In this document: positions 37,566 to 48,019 of the stretch, one piece after another
How positions within the stretch are numbered: the stretch's first letter is position 1
Layout: the number at the start of each line of letters is the position of its first letter
NCBI RefSeq assembly: GCF_015207665.1
Contig: NZ_JADEWL010000001.1
Span: 1 to 64,000 of the forward strand
Reading direction: 5' to 3'
DNA length: 64,000 nt
From: Plectonema cf. radiosum LEGE 06105
Lineage (GTDB): Bacteria > Cyanobacteriota > Cyanobacteriia > Cyanobacteriales > Nostocaceae
Notes under the pieces: model-generated
What the model was told of the DNA's origin: nothing
The model's database searches: none
The model's input: the letters and a program-made list of their open reading frames with translations, nothing else
Made by a program: the position numbers and the translations under genes

Positions 37566-37680
37566 GAGGATGGGGGGATGGGGGGATGGGGGGAAATAAA
37601 CTGTTAACTGTCAACTCTTAACTTCTAATTCCTAACTCCGGTGGTACTAACTCTTAACTCCTAATTCCTAATTCCCCACT
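37566..37680 (+). repeat. G-tract array and heptamer repeats
   Basis: Three G6 runs spaced by AT (37572-37577, 37580-37585, 37588-37593), period 8, begin 6 bp after the hydrolase stop codon; then CAACTCTTAACTCCTAATTCC-type heptamers. AACTCCGGTGGTACTAAC at 37634-37651 also occurs at the chlD end (22774-22791). Confidence 0.75.
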
Positions 37681-37758
37681 CCCAGCCGGTAGGGTGTGTG
37701 ACGCTACGATTAAATTTGAACGTAGTAATAAAGTTTGTAGAGAATTTGAGGAATTAGT

Positions 37759-38382
37759 ATGATTCAAGCATTGTCAAAACAACAACTATTAACCATTCAA
37801 GAATTTTTGGATCAAAAGCCGGATGGAAATCGCTATGAACTACATAATGGAATAATTATTCAAATGGCTCAACCTTCTGGCAAACATGAAAATGTCACGG
37901 GTTTTTTAGGTTTGCAAATTGGTATTGAATTTACTCGGTTAAATCTTCCATACAATATTCCGAAAACGGCATTAGTCGCTTTTTCTGATGGAGAATCTGA
38001 TTTTGCTTACTGTCCCGATATACTTTTGATCAACCGCAGCAATTTAAAAAATGAACAGTTGTGGGAAAAATATTCTACCGTCGAGCAACCAGAATCAATT
38101 CCTTTAGTAATCGAAGTCGTTAGTCAAAATTGGCGTGATGATTATTATAAAAAGTTTGCTGATTATGAAAAAATGGGCATTTCTGAATATTGGATTGTCG
38201 ATTACGCTGGCTTAGGAGGACGAGATTTTATTGGCAACCCCAAACAACCTGCTATTTTTGTTTGTCATTTAGTGGAGGGGGAATATGTCAAAACTTTATT
38301 TCGAGGAAATAATCCGATAATTTCTCGGTGTTTTCCACAATTAAACCTGACTGCACAGCAGATTTTCGACTCAGCACTGTAG
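37759..38382 (+). CDS. Uma2-family (DUF820) putative nuclease
   Basis: 207 aa. PD-(D/E)xK-like core: FAYCPDILLIN, IPLVIEVVS and a Lys in YYKKFADYEKMGISEYWIVD. RYELHNGIIIQM at the start is typical. This family is greatly expanded in cyanobacteria; the biological role is not settled. The gene stands alone, flanked by repeats, with no adjacent restriction or toxin partner. Confidence 0.88.
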   Translation: MIQALSKQQLLTIQEFLDQKPDGNRYELHNGIIIQMAQPSGKHENVTGFLGLQIGIEFTRLNLPYNIPKTALVAFSDGESDFAYCPDILLINRSNLKNEQLWEKYSTVEQPESIPLVIEVVSQNWRDDYYKKFADYEKMGISEYWIVDYAGLGGRDFIGNPKQPAIFVCHLVEGEYVKTLFRGNNPIISRCFPQLNLTAQQIFDSAL

Positions 38383-38540
38383 GGTTTTTTTATCAGTAAG
38401 AGAAGCGAGTAATCGCGATCGCGCTCAATCTCCAGTTTTTAGTATTTTTAATTACTACACGCAAAATAAAATAGTATTAATACTTAAAAAACGGGTTTTT
38501 ATTTTGTTAAAAAGCATAAAAATATACTAAAAGTCCCATC

Positions 38541-39887
38541 TTAAAATTTATGTAATTTCTTGGGAAACACATAACCTGTAGCCCATATGGTAAAAAACGG
38601 CAAAAAAATCGCGTGAACTAACAGAACAGATAAAGCTATGCCGATAACTTTCCAGTTTTTTCCTAATATTAATGTCAAACTATCAACAGTATCGAAATCT
38701 AAAAAAGTATTGGCAATAATTGAAATATTAACTCCCATAAATAAGAAGAGAGTAAATAAACTGGTAAACATGACATTCCATCGTAAATCTAAGTGAGGTT
38801 TTCCCACAGCTACTAATAATTGAGATGCTGCATCTGCAAAAGGCCTGGGAATCGCTGATAAACAAATTAATATTAAAATTGGGATGGCACTTATCCACTG
38901 TTGACCAAAAACAATGGGAACATAAATAGGAGCTAAACTAGCTTGAAACAATACAAAAGGAATAATGATCAAAGCAATAGTTCTGAGACTGTGGAAATAA
39001 CGATGTTGGAATTCCAGCCATTCTGTACGTGCTGAACATAAATGAGGTAACATTACCGAACTAATGGCATTAATGATACTTAAACTGATTCCTAAACCAG
39101 CATTAAAACCAAAAAAGTAGATTCCTAATTCTTCAATCCCGACAAAACGTCCAACTATTAAATAATCTAAATTATTTCTCAAAGTTTTCAGCAATCCCAC
39201 ACCGAGAATATGTTTGCCAAAATTTAATATTTCATCCCAATATACTGTTGTAAATCCTTCACGAGGTCGCCAGGAATGATATTTGTAATATATGATAATT
39301 TCTAAGGGAGCAACTATCACAACCGGCAGTGCAAAAGCCCATACTCCCATACCCATAACGGCGAAGATTGCCGTCAATATTCCCGAAATAGAGTATTGAA
39401 CTACATTGGTAAATGCGATGACTTTAAACCGATTTTCTCTTTGAATTAAAGTTTTTTGAATACCGTGAATCGGCCAAATTAAATAAGCTATTCCAGTAAT
39501 AATAATGGGAAAAATAATCTCTTTACTTTGATAAAACCAAGCAATAGGAAATGCAGCAATAGCTTGAATCATGAATAAACTGGCAAAAATCAACCAGTTT
39601 AACCAAAAAGCAGAACTACATAACTGCGGAAGTTCTTTCTCATCAGCTTGGATAATCTTTGCACCGATACCAACATCAGCAAAAGTAATTGCAAACTCTC
39701 GCACCGCCAGAATAATCGCTCCCAAACCGTAATCATAGCGAGTTAAATACCTGGCGATGATGACTACTAATCCTAAACGTAAGACTCTATAAAATATCTC
39801 AGCCATACCCAGCCAGCCAAGATTACGAATGAACTGGCTAGATACTTTTTTCTTAATATACCTGGTAATTGGGTTTAAGGAATTCAC
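38541..39887 (-). CDS. Polysaccharide flippase (Wzx/RfbX-type)
   Basis: 448 aa with about 12-14 hydrophobic helices and no globular domain. Sequence signs of the MATE/MOP polysaccharide-transporter family include NLGWLGMAEIFYRVLRLG at the start and YDYGLGAIILAVREFAITFADVGIGAKIIQ. Expected to flip lipid-linked repeat units across the inner membrane. It follows the Wzc-like gene on the same strand, 54 bp away, so the two form an operon. Confidence 0.85.
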   Translation of the reverse strand: MNSLNPITRYIKKKVSSQFIRNLGWLGMAEIFYRVLRLGLVVIIARYLTRYDYGLGAIILAVREFAITFADVGIGAKIIQADEKELPQLCSSAFWLNWLIFASLFMIQAIAAFPIAWFYQSKEIIFPIIITGIAYLIWPIHGIQKTLIQRENRFKVIAFTNVVQYSISGILTAIFAVMGMGVWAFALPVVIVAPLEIIIYYKYHSWRPREGFTTVYWDEILNFGKHILGVGLLKTLRNNLDYLIVGRFVGIEELGIYFFGFNAGLGISLSIINAISSVMLPHLCSARTEWLEFQHRYFHSLRTIALIIIPFVLFQASLAPIYVPIVFGQQWISAIPILILICLSAIPRPFADAASQLLVAVGKPHLDLRWNVMFTSLFTLFLFMGVNISIIANTFLDFDTVDSLTLILGKNWKVIGIALSVLLVHAIFLPFFTIWATGYVFPKKLHKF

Positions 39888-39941
39888 AATTTGTTTAGTC
39901 GGAAGTTATTTAATTTTGATGTATCGGCTTTAACCGATTAA

Positions 39942-42269
39942 TCAGGATTCCAAGGTATTAGTAACTAAACCTAAAATCCGATTACGTCCAGCTTTCAATT
40001 CATCCAATGCTGTTGAAAGTGAGGGACGAACAGTTTTACCTAGTCCTACAACCATCAAAATTCCATCGGCATGAGTCGTTAAAATACTGGTATCTAAACG
40101 TCCCAAAATATGGGGAGTGTCGTACACTACTAAATCGAAATCAGCTTGTGATCGCTTGACAAAATTTTGCATTCTCGGTGAAGAAAACAGCTTTGCAGGA
40201 TTGCGAGGTATCTCTCCTGCGGTGATTACAAATAAATTTTCTTCTTCATAAGATTGTCCAATTGCATCATTTAAATCTAAACCTTGGGAAAGTATTTCGC
40301 TTAATCCCTGGGTATTTACCAAACCCAAACTGTGATGTACTTGAGGATTTTGCAAATTAGCATCCACTAACAACACCCGTAAACCAGCTTCTGCGGCTGT
40401 TTTTGCCAAAGTTGTCGCTACAGTAGATTTACCTTCTCCTGGAGTAGCTGATGTCACAATTAGCGAACAAATCTTAGTTTGCTCTCGAAAAGCTTGGATT
40501 CTGGTATACAAAGAGTAAAAAGCTTGTGTATAAGGAGAAGTTTTGTGCTGTTGATTTCTACCACCACCATTTTGTAGAAGCCAGCGTTCTTCGGTTTCGA
40601 GGGTATAAACTAGTTCTTGTTCAGTAGGAGTTAATTGTTTGATTTCTTTTAAGTAAGGAATCGTGACTAATAAAGGTAATTTCGCGCTTCGTTTCACTTC
40701 TTGAGAATCGTGGAAAACATTCTGAGCATTCTCTAAAAGAAAAGCAACTAAAACACCTAATAGTAAACCTGCAACTCCTCCTAAAATAATATCGAGTTTA
40801 CCTTTAGAATTATCTGCGATCGCGTTACCATTTTTATCTTGGGGTAGCCTTGGAGGCATAATTAATTCCCAAGGAACTTCTTGCTGAGCAGCATCTACCC
40901 GTAGTGCTTCTTGTTTACCTAAAAGCTGCTTGAGAGTATCGCTAGCAACTTGTAATTCTCGTTGCAAATTGGCATATCTACCACTAACTACGGGATATTG
41001 CTTAATTTGTTGATTTAATCCGATTAAAGCATCATCGGTAGCTTTCAAGCTTGCTTCTAATAACTGAATTTGGTTTGCAGCTTCAGCCATTGTCTGGATC
41101 AGTTGCCGACGAACGGAATTTTGATAAACTCCTACCTGGGGATTCAGTAATTCTTCGGATACATTGGAACCCAAAGCCAATTGTGCTTCCCGCTTTAATA
41201 AAGGTATGAGTTTGCCTCGTCGTTCCCTCAGAGACTGCATTACCGGATTGGCATCACTTAGACGTACCGACTCGGTGGCAATTTCCGCTTCTATATCTCG
41301 AACTCGTTTGAGTATCTGTTGATACTGCGGTGATTCACTTAAAGCTGAAGCTGCGATCGCGGTATTTTGAGACATTCCCAACTGTTTTTGTAAGGAAGCA
41401 TAAAGCGATTTGGTTTCTGCGAGTTTTTTTGACGCTTCTATTTTGCTTGCTTGCAATTGATCGACTCTGTTAAGTAATTGTTCTCCTTGAAGTTCAGGAT
41501 TAAATAAATTGTAATTCTGCTGAAAAAGCTGCATTTGTCCTTGGAGTGTATTGACTCGTAAGCGCAACTTGGGAATCTGCTGTTCGACGAATTTGATTCC
41601 TTGACGTAAATTCGTTTGTTCTTGTTCGAGACTGTATTTTCGATAAGCTTGAGAAACTTTATCTAACACATAGAGAACTTTATCAGGATTGGAATCCTTG
41701 TAGCGAATTTCAATGACTCTGGATTCAATTTCACCTTGAGAAAGTCGGCTAATGTGTAAAGTACCATCCTTAACTGCGCTAGGAACTTTCCCAGAACTGC
41801 TACCACCAGCCAATTTGCCGTAGGTAACTCCGGGATATTTAGCCTGTATTTCCTCAACTACAGGTTCGATAATTTTCGGGCTTTTTAAAACCTCTACCAA
41901 AGCCTGATAATCTAAAGCCGTAGTATTGTCTCTTGTAATTTTATTTACATCTTGCTGAAGAGTTTGAGACAGTAAAACTAGCAGTTCGCTTTCAGAATTT
42001 CTTAAAGGTTCAACTAGTAATTGAAATTTGCCTTCATAGGAATGAGTACGAGTGGAACTCCAGTAAGCTGCTCCGGTGGTTGCGATGACAGCGACGCTAG
42101 CAATTAAAGCTGCTCGACGACGCAAAGTTGAGAAAATGCGACCAAAAGGAATGTTTTCTTCTTCCAAATTTTCCGGTCTTTTTAATAACCAATATGGCTC
42201 TCTAGATAAAGAATCAGTTTTACTTAGAGACTGCAAATCTTCTTCTGTGATTGGCATTTGTGTTTCCAT
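39942..42269 (-). CDS. Wzc-like polysaccharide co-polymerase with BY-kinase domain
   Basis: 775 aa. The N-terminal Wzz domain is flanked by membrane helices (about 50-70 and 493-514), with a long periplasmic coiled coil (about 210-470) between. The cytoplasmic C-terminal domain has Walker A (TPGEGKST, about 609-616), Walker A' LLVDANLQNP and Walker B DLVVYDTP, the tyrosine-autokinase set. There is no Tyr-rich tail: it ends NRILGLVTNTLES, so autophosphorylation of a C-terminal cluster seems absent. Controls chain length of exported polysaccharide together with Wzx and Wzy. Confidence 0.92.
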   Translation of the reverse strand: METQMPITEEDLQSLSKTDSLSREPYWLLKRPENLEEENIPFGRIFSTLRRRAALIASVAVIATTGAAYWSSTRTHSYEGKFQLLVEPLRNSESELLVLLSQTLQQDVNKITRDNTTALDYQALVEVLKSPKIIEPVVEEIQAKYPGVTYGKLAGGSSSGKVPSAVKDGTLHISRLSQGEIESRVIEIRYKDSNPDKVLYVLDKVSQAYRKYSLEQEQTNLRQGIKFVEQQIPKLRLRVNTLQGQMQLFQQNYNLFNPELQGEQLLNRVDQLQASKIEASKKLAETKSLYASLQKQLGMSQNTAIAASALSESPQYQQILKRVRDIEAEIATESVRLSDANPVMQSLRERRGKLIPLLKREAQLALGSNVSEELLNPQVGVYQNSVRRQLIQTMAEAANQIQLLEASLKATDDALIGLNQQIKQYPVVSGRYANLQRELQVASDTLKQLLGKQEALRVDAAQQEVPWELIMPPRLPQDKNGNAIADNSKGKLDIILGGVAGLLLGVLVAFLLENAQNVFHDSQEVKRSAKLPLLVTIPYLKEIKQLTPTEQELVYTLETEERWLLQNGGGRNQQHKTSPYTQAFYSLYTRIQAFREQTKICSLIVTSATPGEGKSTVATTLAKTAAEAGLRVLLVDANLQNPQVHHSLGLVNTQGLSEILSQGLDLNDAIGQSYEEENLFVITAGEIPRNPAKLFSSPRMQNFVKRSQADFDLVVYDTPHILGRLDTSILTTHADGILMVVGLGKTVRPSLSTALDELKAGRNRILGLVTNTLES

Positions 42270-42959
42270 TCAAAATCCCATTTCAAACAATTTAATATAC
42301 GTTTTCGGTAGATAACGCAATTGTAAATATTGTGTTGCTAACCTGTTAGTAAAGATAATTTAAATACTGACTATGGTTATTTTTCACGTATTACTGATTT
42401 TCGGCAGCGTCCATAGCATTGTATTAATACAGTAATTAAATTGAGATGTTTCGCTTTAAGGTATTTGCATATTACTACATCTCAATAATTTCTCTGACAG
42501 GCTAGGACATATCTTGTTTGAAACTTAATAATAGAGCGATAGGCTGAATATATTTTTCTGAATTAATCAAAACTTTACTGAAATCGGACTAGCTGATGAA
42601 GATTAAGTAAAATCTTGGTTTATTAACATTGTTAAAAAGAGTAAAAACACGCATAATGATTTCAATAATATATTCAGTATATATAAAATGTTCTCTTTGC
42701 ACCGAACTCTATAAATCATATTTTGCATAGTTTATCAGCTTTTTAAAACTTGATATTTAGAAAATAGATGAAGTGATTAAACATAATTTAAACCTTTAGA
42801 TAAAATCAAAATCATCTATTGACAAAATCAGCGAATTGATTCATTAATTAAAAAACTTCATTAATTAATTCACTTAAAAAAGTATGAAGTTTAACAATAC
42901 CTGGAAATTTTAGGTATTTTTATTCATAGAAAAATTATATATTAGGAAATATATTCGGT
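42270..42959. other. 690-bp divergent control region of the exopolysaccharide locus
   Basis: Lies between the Wzc-like gene and the wzy-type gene, transcribed away from each other. Very AT-rich, no open frame and no strong repeat. It must hold promoters for both halves of the locus; no operator can be assigned. Confidence 0.5.
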
Positions 42960-44282
42960 ATGCCAAAGTTACCAAAGCTAACCGAAAAGATATTCGTTGT
43001 ATTTACTCTTTTTCTTTCTACAAGTGCCTTGATACCTGTACTTATAGAAGGTGGAAGTAGTGGGGGAATAAGTAGTGACCCCTACAGTCCTAAATTCTTT
43101 ACGGCAATCTATACAATAACTTTCTTGTTAATAGCAGCGCATCAGAAAAATTTTGTTCGTGTTGCACAAAAAGATATTTGGATATGGCTATTTTTAGGAA
43201 TTGTTATAGCCTCAATCTTATGGACTTTCGCACCGGATGTGACTCCAAGACGTAGCGGATTGCTGTTAGGAACAAGTGTATTTGCTGTATACATGGCAAT
43301 GCGTTTCACTTTAAGAGAACAATTACAACTATTAGCAGCAGCTTTGGGAATAGTAATTGTACTCAGCTTTATATTTGCCATTGCGCTACCAAAATATGGC
43401 TTAATGACAGTCCAAGAAGGAGGAATTCATGCAGGTGCTTGGCGGGGAATCATGACTCATAAAAATATTTTGGGTCGATTAATGGTTTTCAGTAGCATGG
43501 TGTTTTTATTTGTTGCGATGAGTAATCCCATTCGTAATATTAAATATCGCTGGATTCCCTGGGCTGGCTATATTCTTTCCATCGCTTTAATCGTACTTTC
43601 AACTTCCAAGTCCTCTTTAGTTGTTTTTCTATCTCTAACAGTTATTTTGTTTCTTTATAGAAGTTGGCGAAGTAATTACAACCAATTAATACCTTTGATA
43701 ATTGCACTAATACTGACAGTTGGCAGCATATCTACATTATTGCTAGATAATTTACCAGTTGTCGCCGATGCATTAGGTAAAGATTTAACTCTAACCGGAC
43801 GCACCGATATATGGAGTGCAATGTTTGATTTAATCAGAGAACGTCCTTGGTTAGGCTATGGATTTAATGCTGTCTGGAGGGATTGGAACAGTGAAATTAC
43901 AGCTTATCTTTGGCGTACTCTTGCCTGGGAATGTCCTTACGGACATAACGGCTTTATGGATTTATTTGCAGAATTAGGTATTGCAGGCTTATCGGTATTT
44001 TTATTGAGCTTTATTACTACTTATTTCCGAGGAGTAATGTGGTTGCGAATTACCAAATGTATAGAGGGTATTTGGCCTTTGATATATTTAACTTTCTTAG
44101 TGATGTACAACATCAGTGAAAGCACCCTTGTAGAAACTAATAGTATTTTTTGGATAGTCTATGTTTCTACTGTTTTTTCCCTTGCTATTGAGTATTCTCT
44201 TGCCAAAACTTATCAATACAATAATTCTTCTTTAATAGAAGAACAATGGATAAATATAAAAACATTTCCCGAAAATAACTAA
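42960..44282 (+). CDS. O-antigen ligase/polymerase-like membrane protein (Wzy)
   Basis: 440 aa with about 10-12 membrane helices and a large loop containing ERPWLGYGFNAVWR...YGHNGFMDLFAELGIAG, the characteristic region of the Wzy/WaaL (O-antigen ligase) family. In a locus with Wzx and Wzc it most likely polymerises repeat units in the periplasm. Downstream genes follow closely (4 bp to the first glycosyltransferase), indicating an operon. Confidence 0.88.
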   Translation: MPKLPKLTEKIFVVFTLFLSTSALIPVLIEGGSSGGISSDPYSPKFFTAIYTITFLLIAAHQKNFVRVAQKDIWIWLFLGIVIASILWTFAPDVTPRRSGLLLGTSVFAVYMAMRFTLREQLQLLAAALGIVIVLSFIFAIALPKYGLMTVQEGGIHAGAWRGIMTHKNILGRLMVFSSMVFLFVAMSNPIRNIKYRWIPWAGYILSIALIVLSTSKSSLVVFLSLTVILFLYRSWRSNYNQLIPLIIALILTVGSISTLLLDNLPVVADALGKDLTLTGRTDIWSAMFDLIRERPWLGYGFNAVWRDWNSEITAYLWRTLAWECPYGHNGFMDLFAELGIAGLSVFLLSFITTYFRGVMWLRITKCIEGIWPLIYLTFLVMYNISESTLVETNSIFWIVYVSTVFSLAIEYSLAKTYQYNNSSLIEEQWINIKTFPENN

Positions 44283-44286
44283 CAAT

Positions 44287-45483
44287 ATGAAGATGACTTT
44301 AGTATGTCATGATATCCCTTATCCTGCTATTCACGGCGGACGGATAGATATGTGGCGCAGAATAAAAGCTTTTGCTCAAATTGGCGTTGAGCTACAACTG
44401 ATATGCTGGTTTGATCGAGTTCCCGATTATGGCGAAATAGCCGAAATCAAAAAATATGTTAATTCTGCTTATTTTATTCCATTTCAATATAATTTATGTG
44501 CTAAAGCTAGCAGAATTTTCAATTTATTTCGCTATCCTTTAGAAGTTACTTCTAGACTTGTTAGGGGGCAAAAATTAAATGATTTAATCTCTCAAGTTCG
44601 TGCTTTTAAACCTCATATTGTTTGGTTAGATGGTATTCATGGTGGAGATGTTGCATCTCAACTAAGTCAATATTTTAATATACCGATAGTTACTCGCTGT
44701 CATAACATTGAACATCTGTATTATCAAAGATTATTTCATTCTGCAATTGGCACAAGTAAAATTAAAAGATATTTATCAGTTTCTCATTTAGAACAATATG
44801 AAAAATCCTTATTAAACAATAGTCTTTTATTCTATGACATTTCCCCAGAAGATTTAAAATTCTGGAAGTCTCATGGATTTAAAAATGGACGTTATTTACC
44901 TCCTTTAATAGAATTCAATAAGTCTCAAAACCTAGATAATAATTACCAAAATAATCATCATTATTCTCAATATGAAGTTGTGTTTTTAGGTAATCTATAT
45001 TCTAATAATAATGTAGCTGGTATTATTTGGTTCTTAACTCAAGTTCTGCCTGAAATTCGTTCTCAATTATCGAATGTAAAAGTTTTAATCGCTGGAGCGA
45101 AACCGATAAATAAAATTAGGCAGCTATGTGAAAATATCGATGGTGTAGATTTAAGCATTAATCCATCATCCTCCAAAGAAATTTATCATTCTGGAAGAGT
45201 ATTAATTAATCCCGTTTTAACAGGTAGTGGAGTTAGTATTAAATCCTTAGAAATGTTAATGGCTCGTAAACCCATTGTCTCTACACCCCAAGGAATAGCG
45301 GGTTTACCTCTTTCAGTTAAACAGTATTTCAAAATTGCTTCAGATACACAATCTTTTGCAGCAGCAATTGTTAATTTACTATGCAATGTTCAAAAAAGTT
45401 ATATCGAGGAAAAAGTACTTGAATCACTATTTGGAAATCAAGTTATACATGAAGTCGTATCGGATATTAAATCATTAATCTAA
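44287..45483 (+). CDS. GT4-like glycosyltransferase
   Basis: 398 aa, GT-B fold. N-terminal half with HDIPYPAIHGGRIDMWRR and RCHNIEHLYYQR; C-terminal nucleotide-sugar half with VVFLGNLYSNNNVAGIIWF and GSGVSIKSLEMLMARKPIV, the usual GSG...E motif. Donor and acceptor cannot be inferred. Second gene of the plus-strand exopolysaccharide operon, 4 bp after wzy. Confidence 0.85.
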   Translation: MKMTLVCHDIPYPAIHGGRIDMWRRIKAFAQIGVELQLICWFDRVPDYGEIAEIKKYVNSAYFIPFQYNLCAKASRIFNLFRYPLEVTSRLVRGQKLNDLISQVRAFKPHIVWLDGIHGGDVASQLSQYFNIPIVTRCHNIEHLYYQRLFHSAIGTSKIKRYLSVSHLEQYEKSLLNNSLLFYDISPEDLKFWKSHGFKNGRYLPPLIEFNKSQNLDNNYQNNHHYSQYEVVFLGNLYSNNNVAGIIWFLTQVLPEIRSQLSNVKVLIAGAKPINKIRQLCENIDGVDLSINPSSSKEIYHSGRVLINPVLTGSGVSIKSLEMLMARKPIVSTPQGIAGLPLSVKQYFKIASDTQSFAAAIVNLLCNVQKSYIEEKVLESLFGNQVIHEVVSDIKSLI

Positions 45484-45514
45484 ATTTTTCCTATATTTTT
45501 AGTTTACTCAATCA

Positions 45515-46666
45515 ATGAAAATTTTGTATTTAACAACCGTTCTTCCCAGTGGGAAAAAAACTGGTGGTGAAATCGCATCTCAATGTTTTATTAACGCTTT
45601 AAAATACTCCGGACATGAAGTATTTGTTGTCGGTTATCAGCGCCCAAATGATATCAATTCTGAAAATAGTCATGAAATTGTAGTTGAACAACGATATATA
45701 GAAACAGAAAAATCAAAATATCATCCATTTTTGTGGATGGCTTTAAGCCTAGGTCAACAGCTTCCTTACTCAGCAGCAAAATATTATTCTCAAAAATATT
45801 TGACAAAAATCAAAGATATTTTACAGGTCAATGACTATGACATTATCATTATCGACCATGCTCAATTAGGTTGGTTATTACCTTTATTAGGTCAAAAATC
45901 CCAAATTATATTTATTGCTCACAATGTAGAACATCAACTTTACGAAACACAATTAAAAGCGGCTAAAAAATATGTTTCAAAATACATATACAAAAGAGAA
46001 GCTCGTCTGATAAAAAGAATGGAAGACAACTTAGCTGCTTCCTCAAAACAAGTATGGACTTTAACATCTGATGATTCTAATTACTTTTATACCCAAAATA
46101 AAAGTAGTAAAGTGTTTCATCTACCTTCTAGCTGGACAATACCATCAAAAAATTCAGCAACCAAAAACTGCGATATTGGAATCATCGGTAGCTGGACATG
46201 GAAAGCTAACAAGTCTGGTTTAGAGTGGTTTTTCCAAGCGGTTTATCCTCATTTACCGACAAATATATCAATTCATGTTGCTGGCTCTGGTGCAAAATGG
46301 TTAATCGAACGATATCCCAATGTCAAATATTGCGGATTTGTAACTGATGCACAAGCATTTATGGGATTAGCAAAAGTGATTGCGATTCCTTCTGTTAGTG
46401 GCGGTGGAATTCAAATCAAAACTTTGGATGCTATTGCTTCTGGAAGCCCCATAGTAGCTACAAATGTAGCCATGCGCGGTATTTCAACCTATCCCTCTGC
46501 TATCAAAATAGCCGATGATCCAAAAAGTTTTGCCCGTAGTTTAATGCAGTTATTAGCGTTTAAAAAAGCAGAACAGGAAAAACTGCTTGATAACAGACTT
46601 ACATGGTCTGTGCTGCGCCGAGAACATTTCTATGACAGTGTAAAGAGTACAATCATTTCTATGTAA
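45515..46666 (+). CDS. GT4-like glycosyltransferase
   Basis: 383 aa, GT-B fold, a paralogue-like neighbour of the preceding gene. N-terminal PSGKKTGGEIASQCFINAL and IAHNVEHQLYETQ; C-terminal DIGIIGSWTWKANKSGLEWF and SGGGIQIKTLDAIASGSPIV. It starts 31 bp after the upstream gene and ends 7 bp before the GH5 gene, so it belongs to the same operon. Adds one sugar of the repeat unit; which one is unknown. Confidence 0.85.
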   Translation: MKILYLTTVLPSGKKTGGEIASQCFINALKYSGHEVFVVGYQRPNDINSENSHEIVVEQRYIETEKSKYHPFLWMALSLGQQLPYSAAKYYSQKYLTKIKDILQVNDYDIIIIDHAQLGWLLPLLGQKSQIIFIAHNVEHQLYETQLKAAKKYVSKYIYKREARLIKRMEDNLAASSKQVWTLTSDDSNYFYTQNKSSKVFHLPSSWTIPSKNSATKNCDIGIIGSWTWKANKSGLEWFFQAVYPHLPTNISIHVAGSGAKWLIERYPNVKYCGFVTDAQAFMGLAKVIAIPSVSGGGIQIKTLDAIASGSPIVATNVAMRGISTYPSAIKIADDPKSFARSLMQLLAFKKAEQEKLLDNRLTWSVLRREHFYDSVKSTIISM

Positions 46667-46673
46667 AATAATT

Positions 46674-47942
46674 ATGCTGCTTAACTCACCTGTTATCCGT
46701 AGTATCTTCAATAGTTTTAAACAGAGTATATGGAGACTATTTAATATTCCTAAAACAAGCCCAAACTTGAGAAGAACTACAAAACATATCCTAACCGGCT
46801 TCATACTTGGATGGTTGTGTATAAGTTTAAGTTTTGGCTTTTTTCAATTAATCGGGACATTTAAAGGTAATACTTCTGTCGCAGCTACTACCATTGTGCC
46901 TCCCTTTTCTACACGAAGTTCTCATATAGTTGATAGTACTGGTAAAGTAGTGTCCCTGCGCGGTATTAATTGGTTTGGGATGGAAGTTGAAACCCACGCT
47001 CCTCATGGTTTATGGGTAAGAGACTACAAACAAATGCTTCGTCATATTAAAAGTTTGGGTTATAACTTAATTCGCTTACCCTATTCAGTGGAAGCACTGC
47101 AATCTTCTCAGGTTACTGGTATAGATTTTTCTATTGGTGCCAATGCAGAATTTTATGGCAAAACTCCTCTAGAAGTGATGGATTTAATTATCCAAGAAGC
47201 GGGAAAACAGGGATTGCTGATTTTATTAGATAGTCACTGTCTTAAAGATGGACATATTTCAGAATTATGGTATGGAGATGGTTTTACAGAAAAAGATTGG
47301 GTAGACACTTGGATTCTTTTAGCAAACCGCTATAAAAATCAACCCAATATTATCGGTGCAGATTTGAAAAACGAACCCCATGGTAGTGCTAGTTGGGGAA
47401 CTGATTATACTTCAACAGATTGGCGCTTAGCTGCACAAAATGCTGGAAATAAGATTCTTCAGGTAAATCCTAACTGGTTGATTGTAGTAGAAGGAGTGGA
47501 AAAAAATGTACCCAATCAACGACAGCATGGCTACTTTTGGGGTGCAAATTTAGAAGGTGTTCGGGAATATCCCATACATCTGAAAAAACCTCACAAACTG
47601 GTTTATTCTCCTCACGAATACGGTGGTGCAAAAGTCTCCTGGTTTCAAGATGCAGCATTTCCCAGCAATCTTTATCAACGTTGGGAAATCGGATTTCACT
47701 ATATTGCCACAAAACGCATCGCTCCCATTTTTGTTGGCGAATTTGGTGGATATTATGTTGACAGTAAATCTAAAGAAGGTATCTGGCAACAAAAGTTTGT
47801 AGATTACATTAAACGGAATAATTTGAGTTTCGCTTATTGGTGCTGGAATCCTAATAGTAAAGGTACTGGAGGCATATTACAAAATGACTGGCAAACAGTA
47901 AATGCTCCAAAACAAGCACTTTTAAGTAAGCTACTATCTTAA
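46674..47942 (+). CDS. Membrane-anchored GH5 family glycoside hydrolase
   Basis: 422 aa. A basic N-terminus and one helix at about 43-60 (FILGWLCISLSFGFFQLI) act as signal anchor. The catalytic TIM barrel is GH5-like: LRGINWFGME, NLIRLPYS, acid/base Glu234 in DLKNEPHG and nucleophile Glu356 in IFVGEFGGYY; the conserved aromatic wall ends in YWCWNPNSKGTGG. Family activity is on beta-1,4 glucans or related chains. Its place inside a polymer-export operon suggests it trims or releases the nascent polysaccharide (inference). Confidence 0.92.
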   Translation: MLLNSPVIRSIFNSFKQSIWRLFNIPKTSPNLRRTTKHILTGFILGWLCISLSFGFFQLIGTFKGNTSVAATTIVPPFSTRSSHIVDSTGKVVSLRGINWFGMEVETHAPHGLWVRDYKQMLRHIKSLGYNLIRLPYSVEALQSSQVTGIDFSIGANAEFYGKTPLEVMDLIIQEAGKQGLLILLDSHCLKDGHISELWYGDGFTEKDWVDTWILLANRYKNQPNIIGADLKNEPHGSASWGTDYTSTDWRLAAQNAGNKILQVNPNWLIVVEGVEKNVPNQRQHGYFWGANLEGVREYPIHLKKPHKLVYSPHEYGGAKVSWFQDAAFPSNLYQRWEIGFHYIATKRIAPIFVGEFGGYYVDSKSKEGIWQQKFVDYIKRNNLSFAYWCWNPNSKGTGGILQNDWQTVNAPKQALLSKLLS

Positions 47943-48019
47943 TATCAAATTCTTCAATTCATAGATGCCAATAAACACATTGTATAGATTAACAAAATCT
48001 TGTAATAAATATTGTAATT

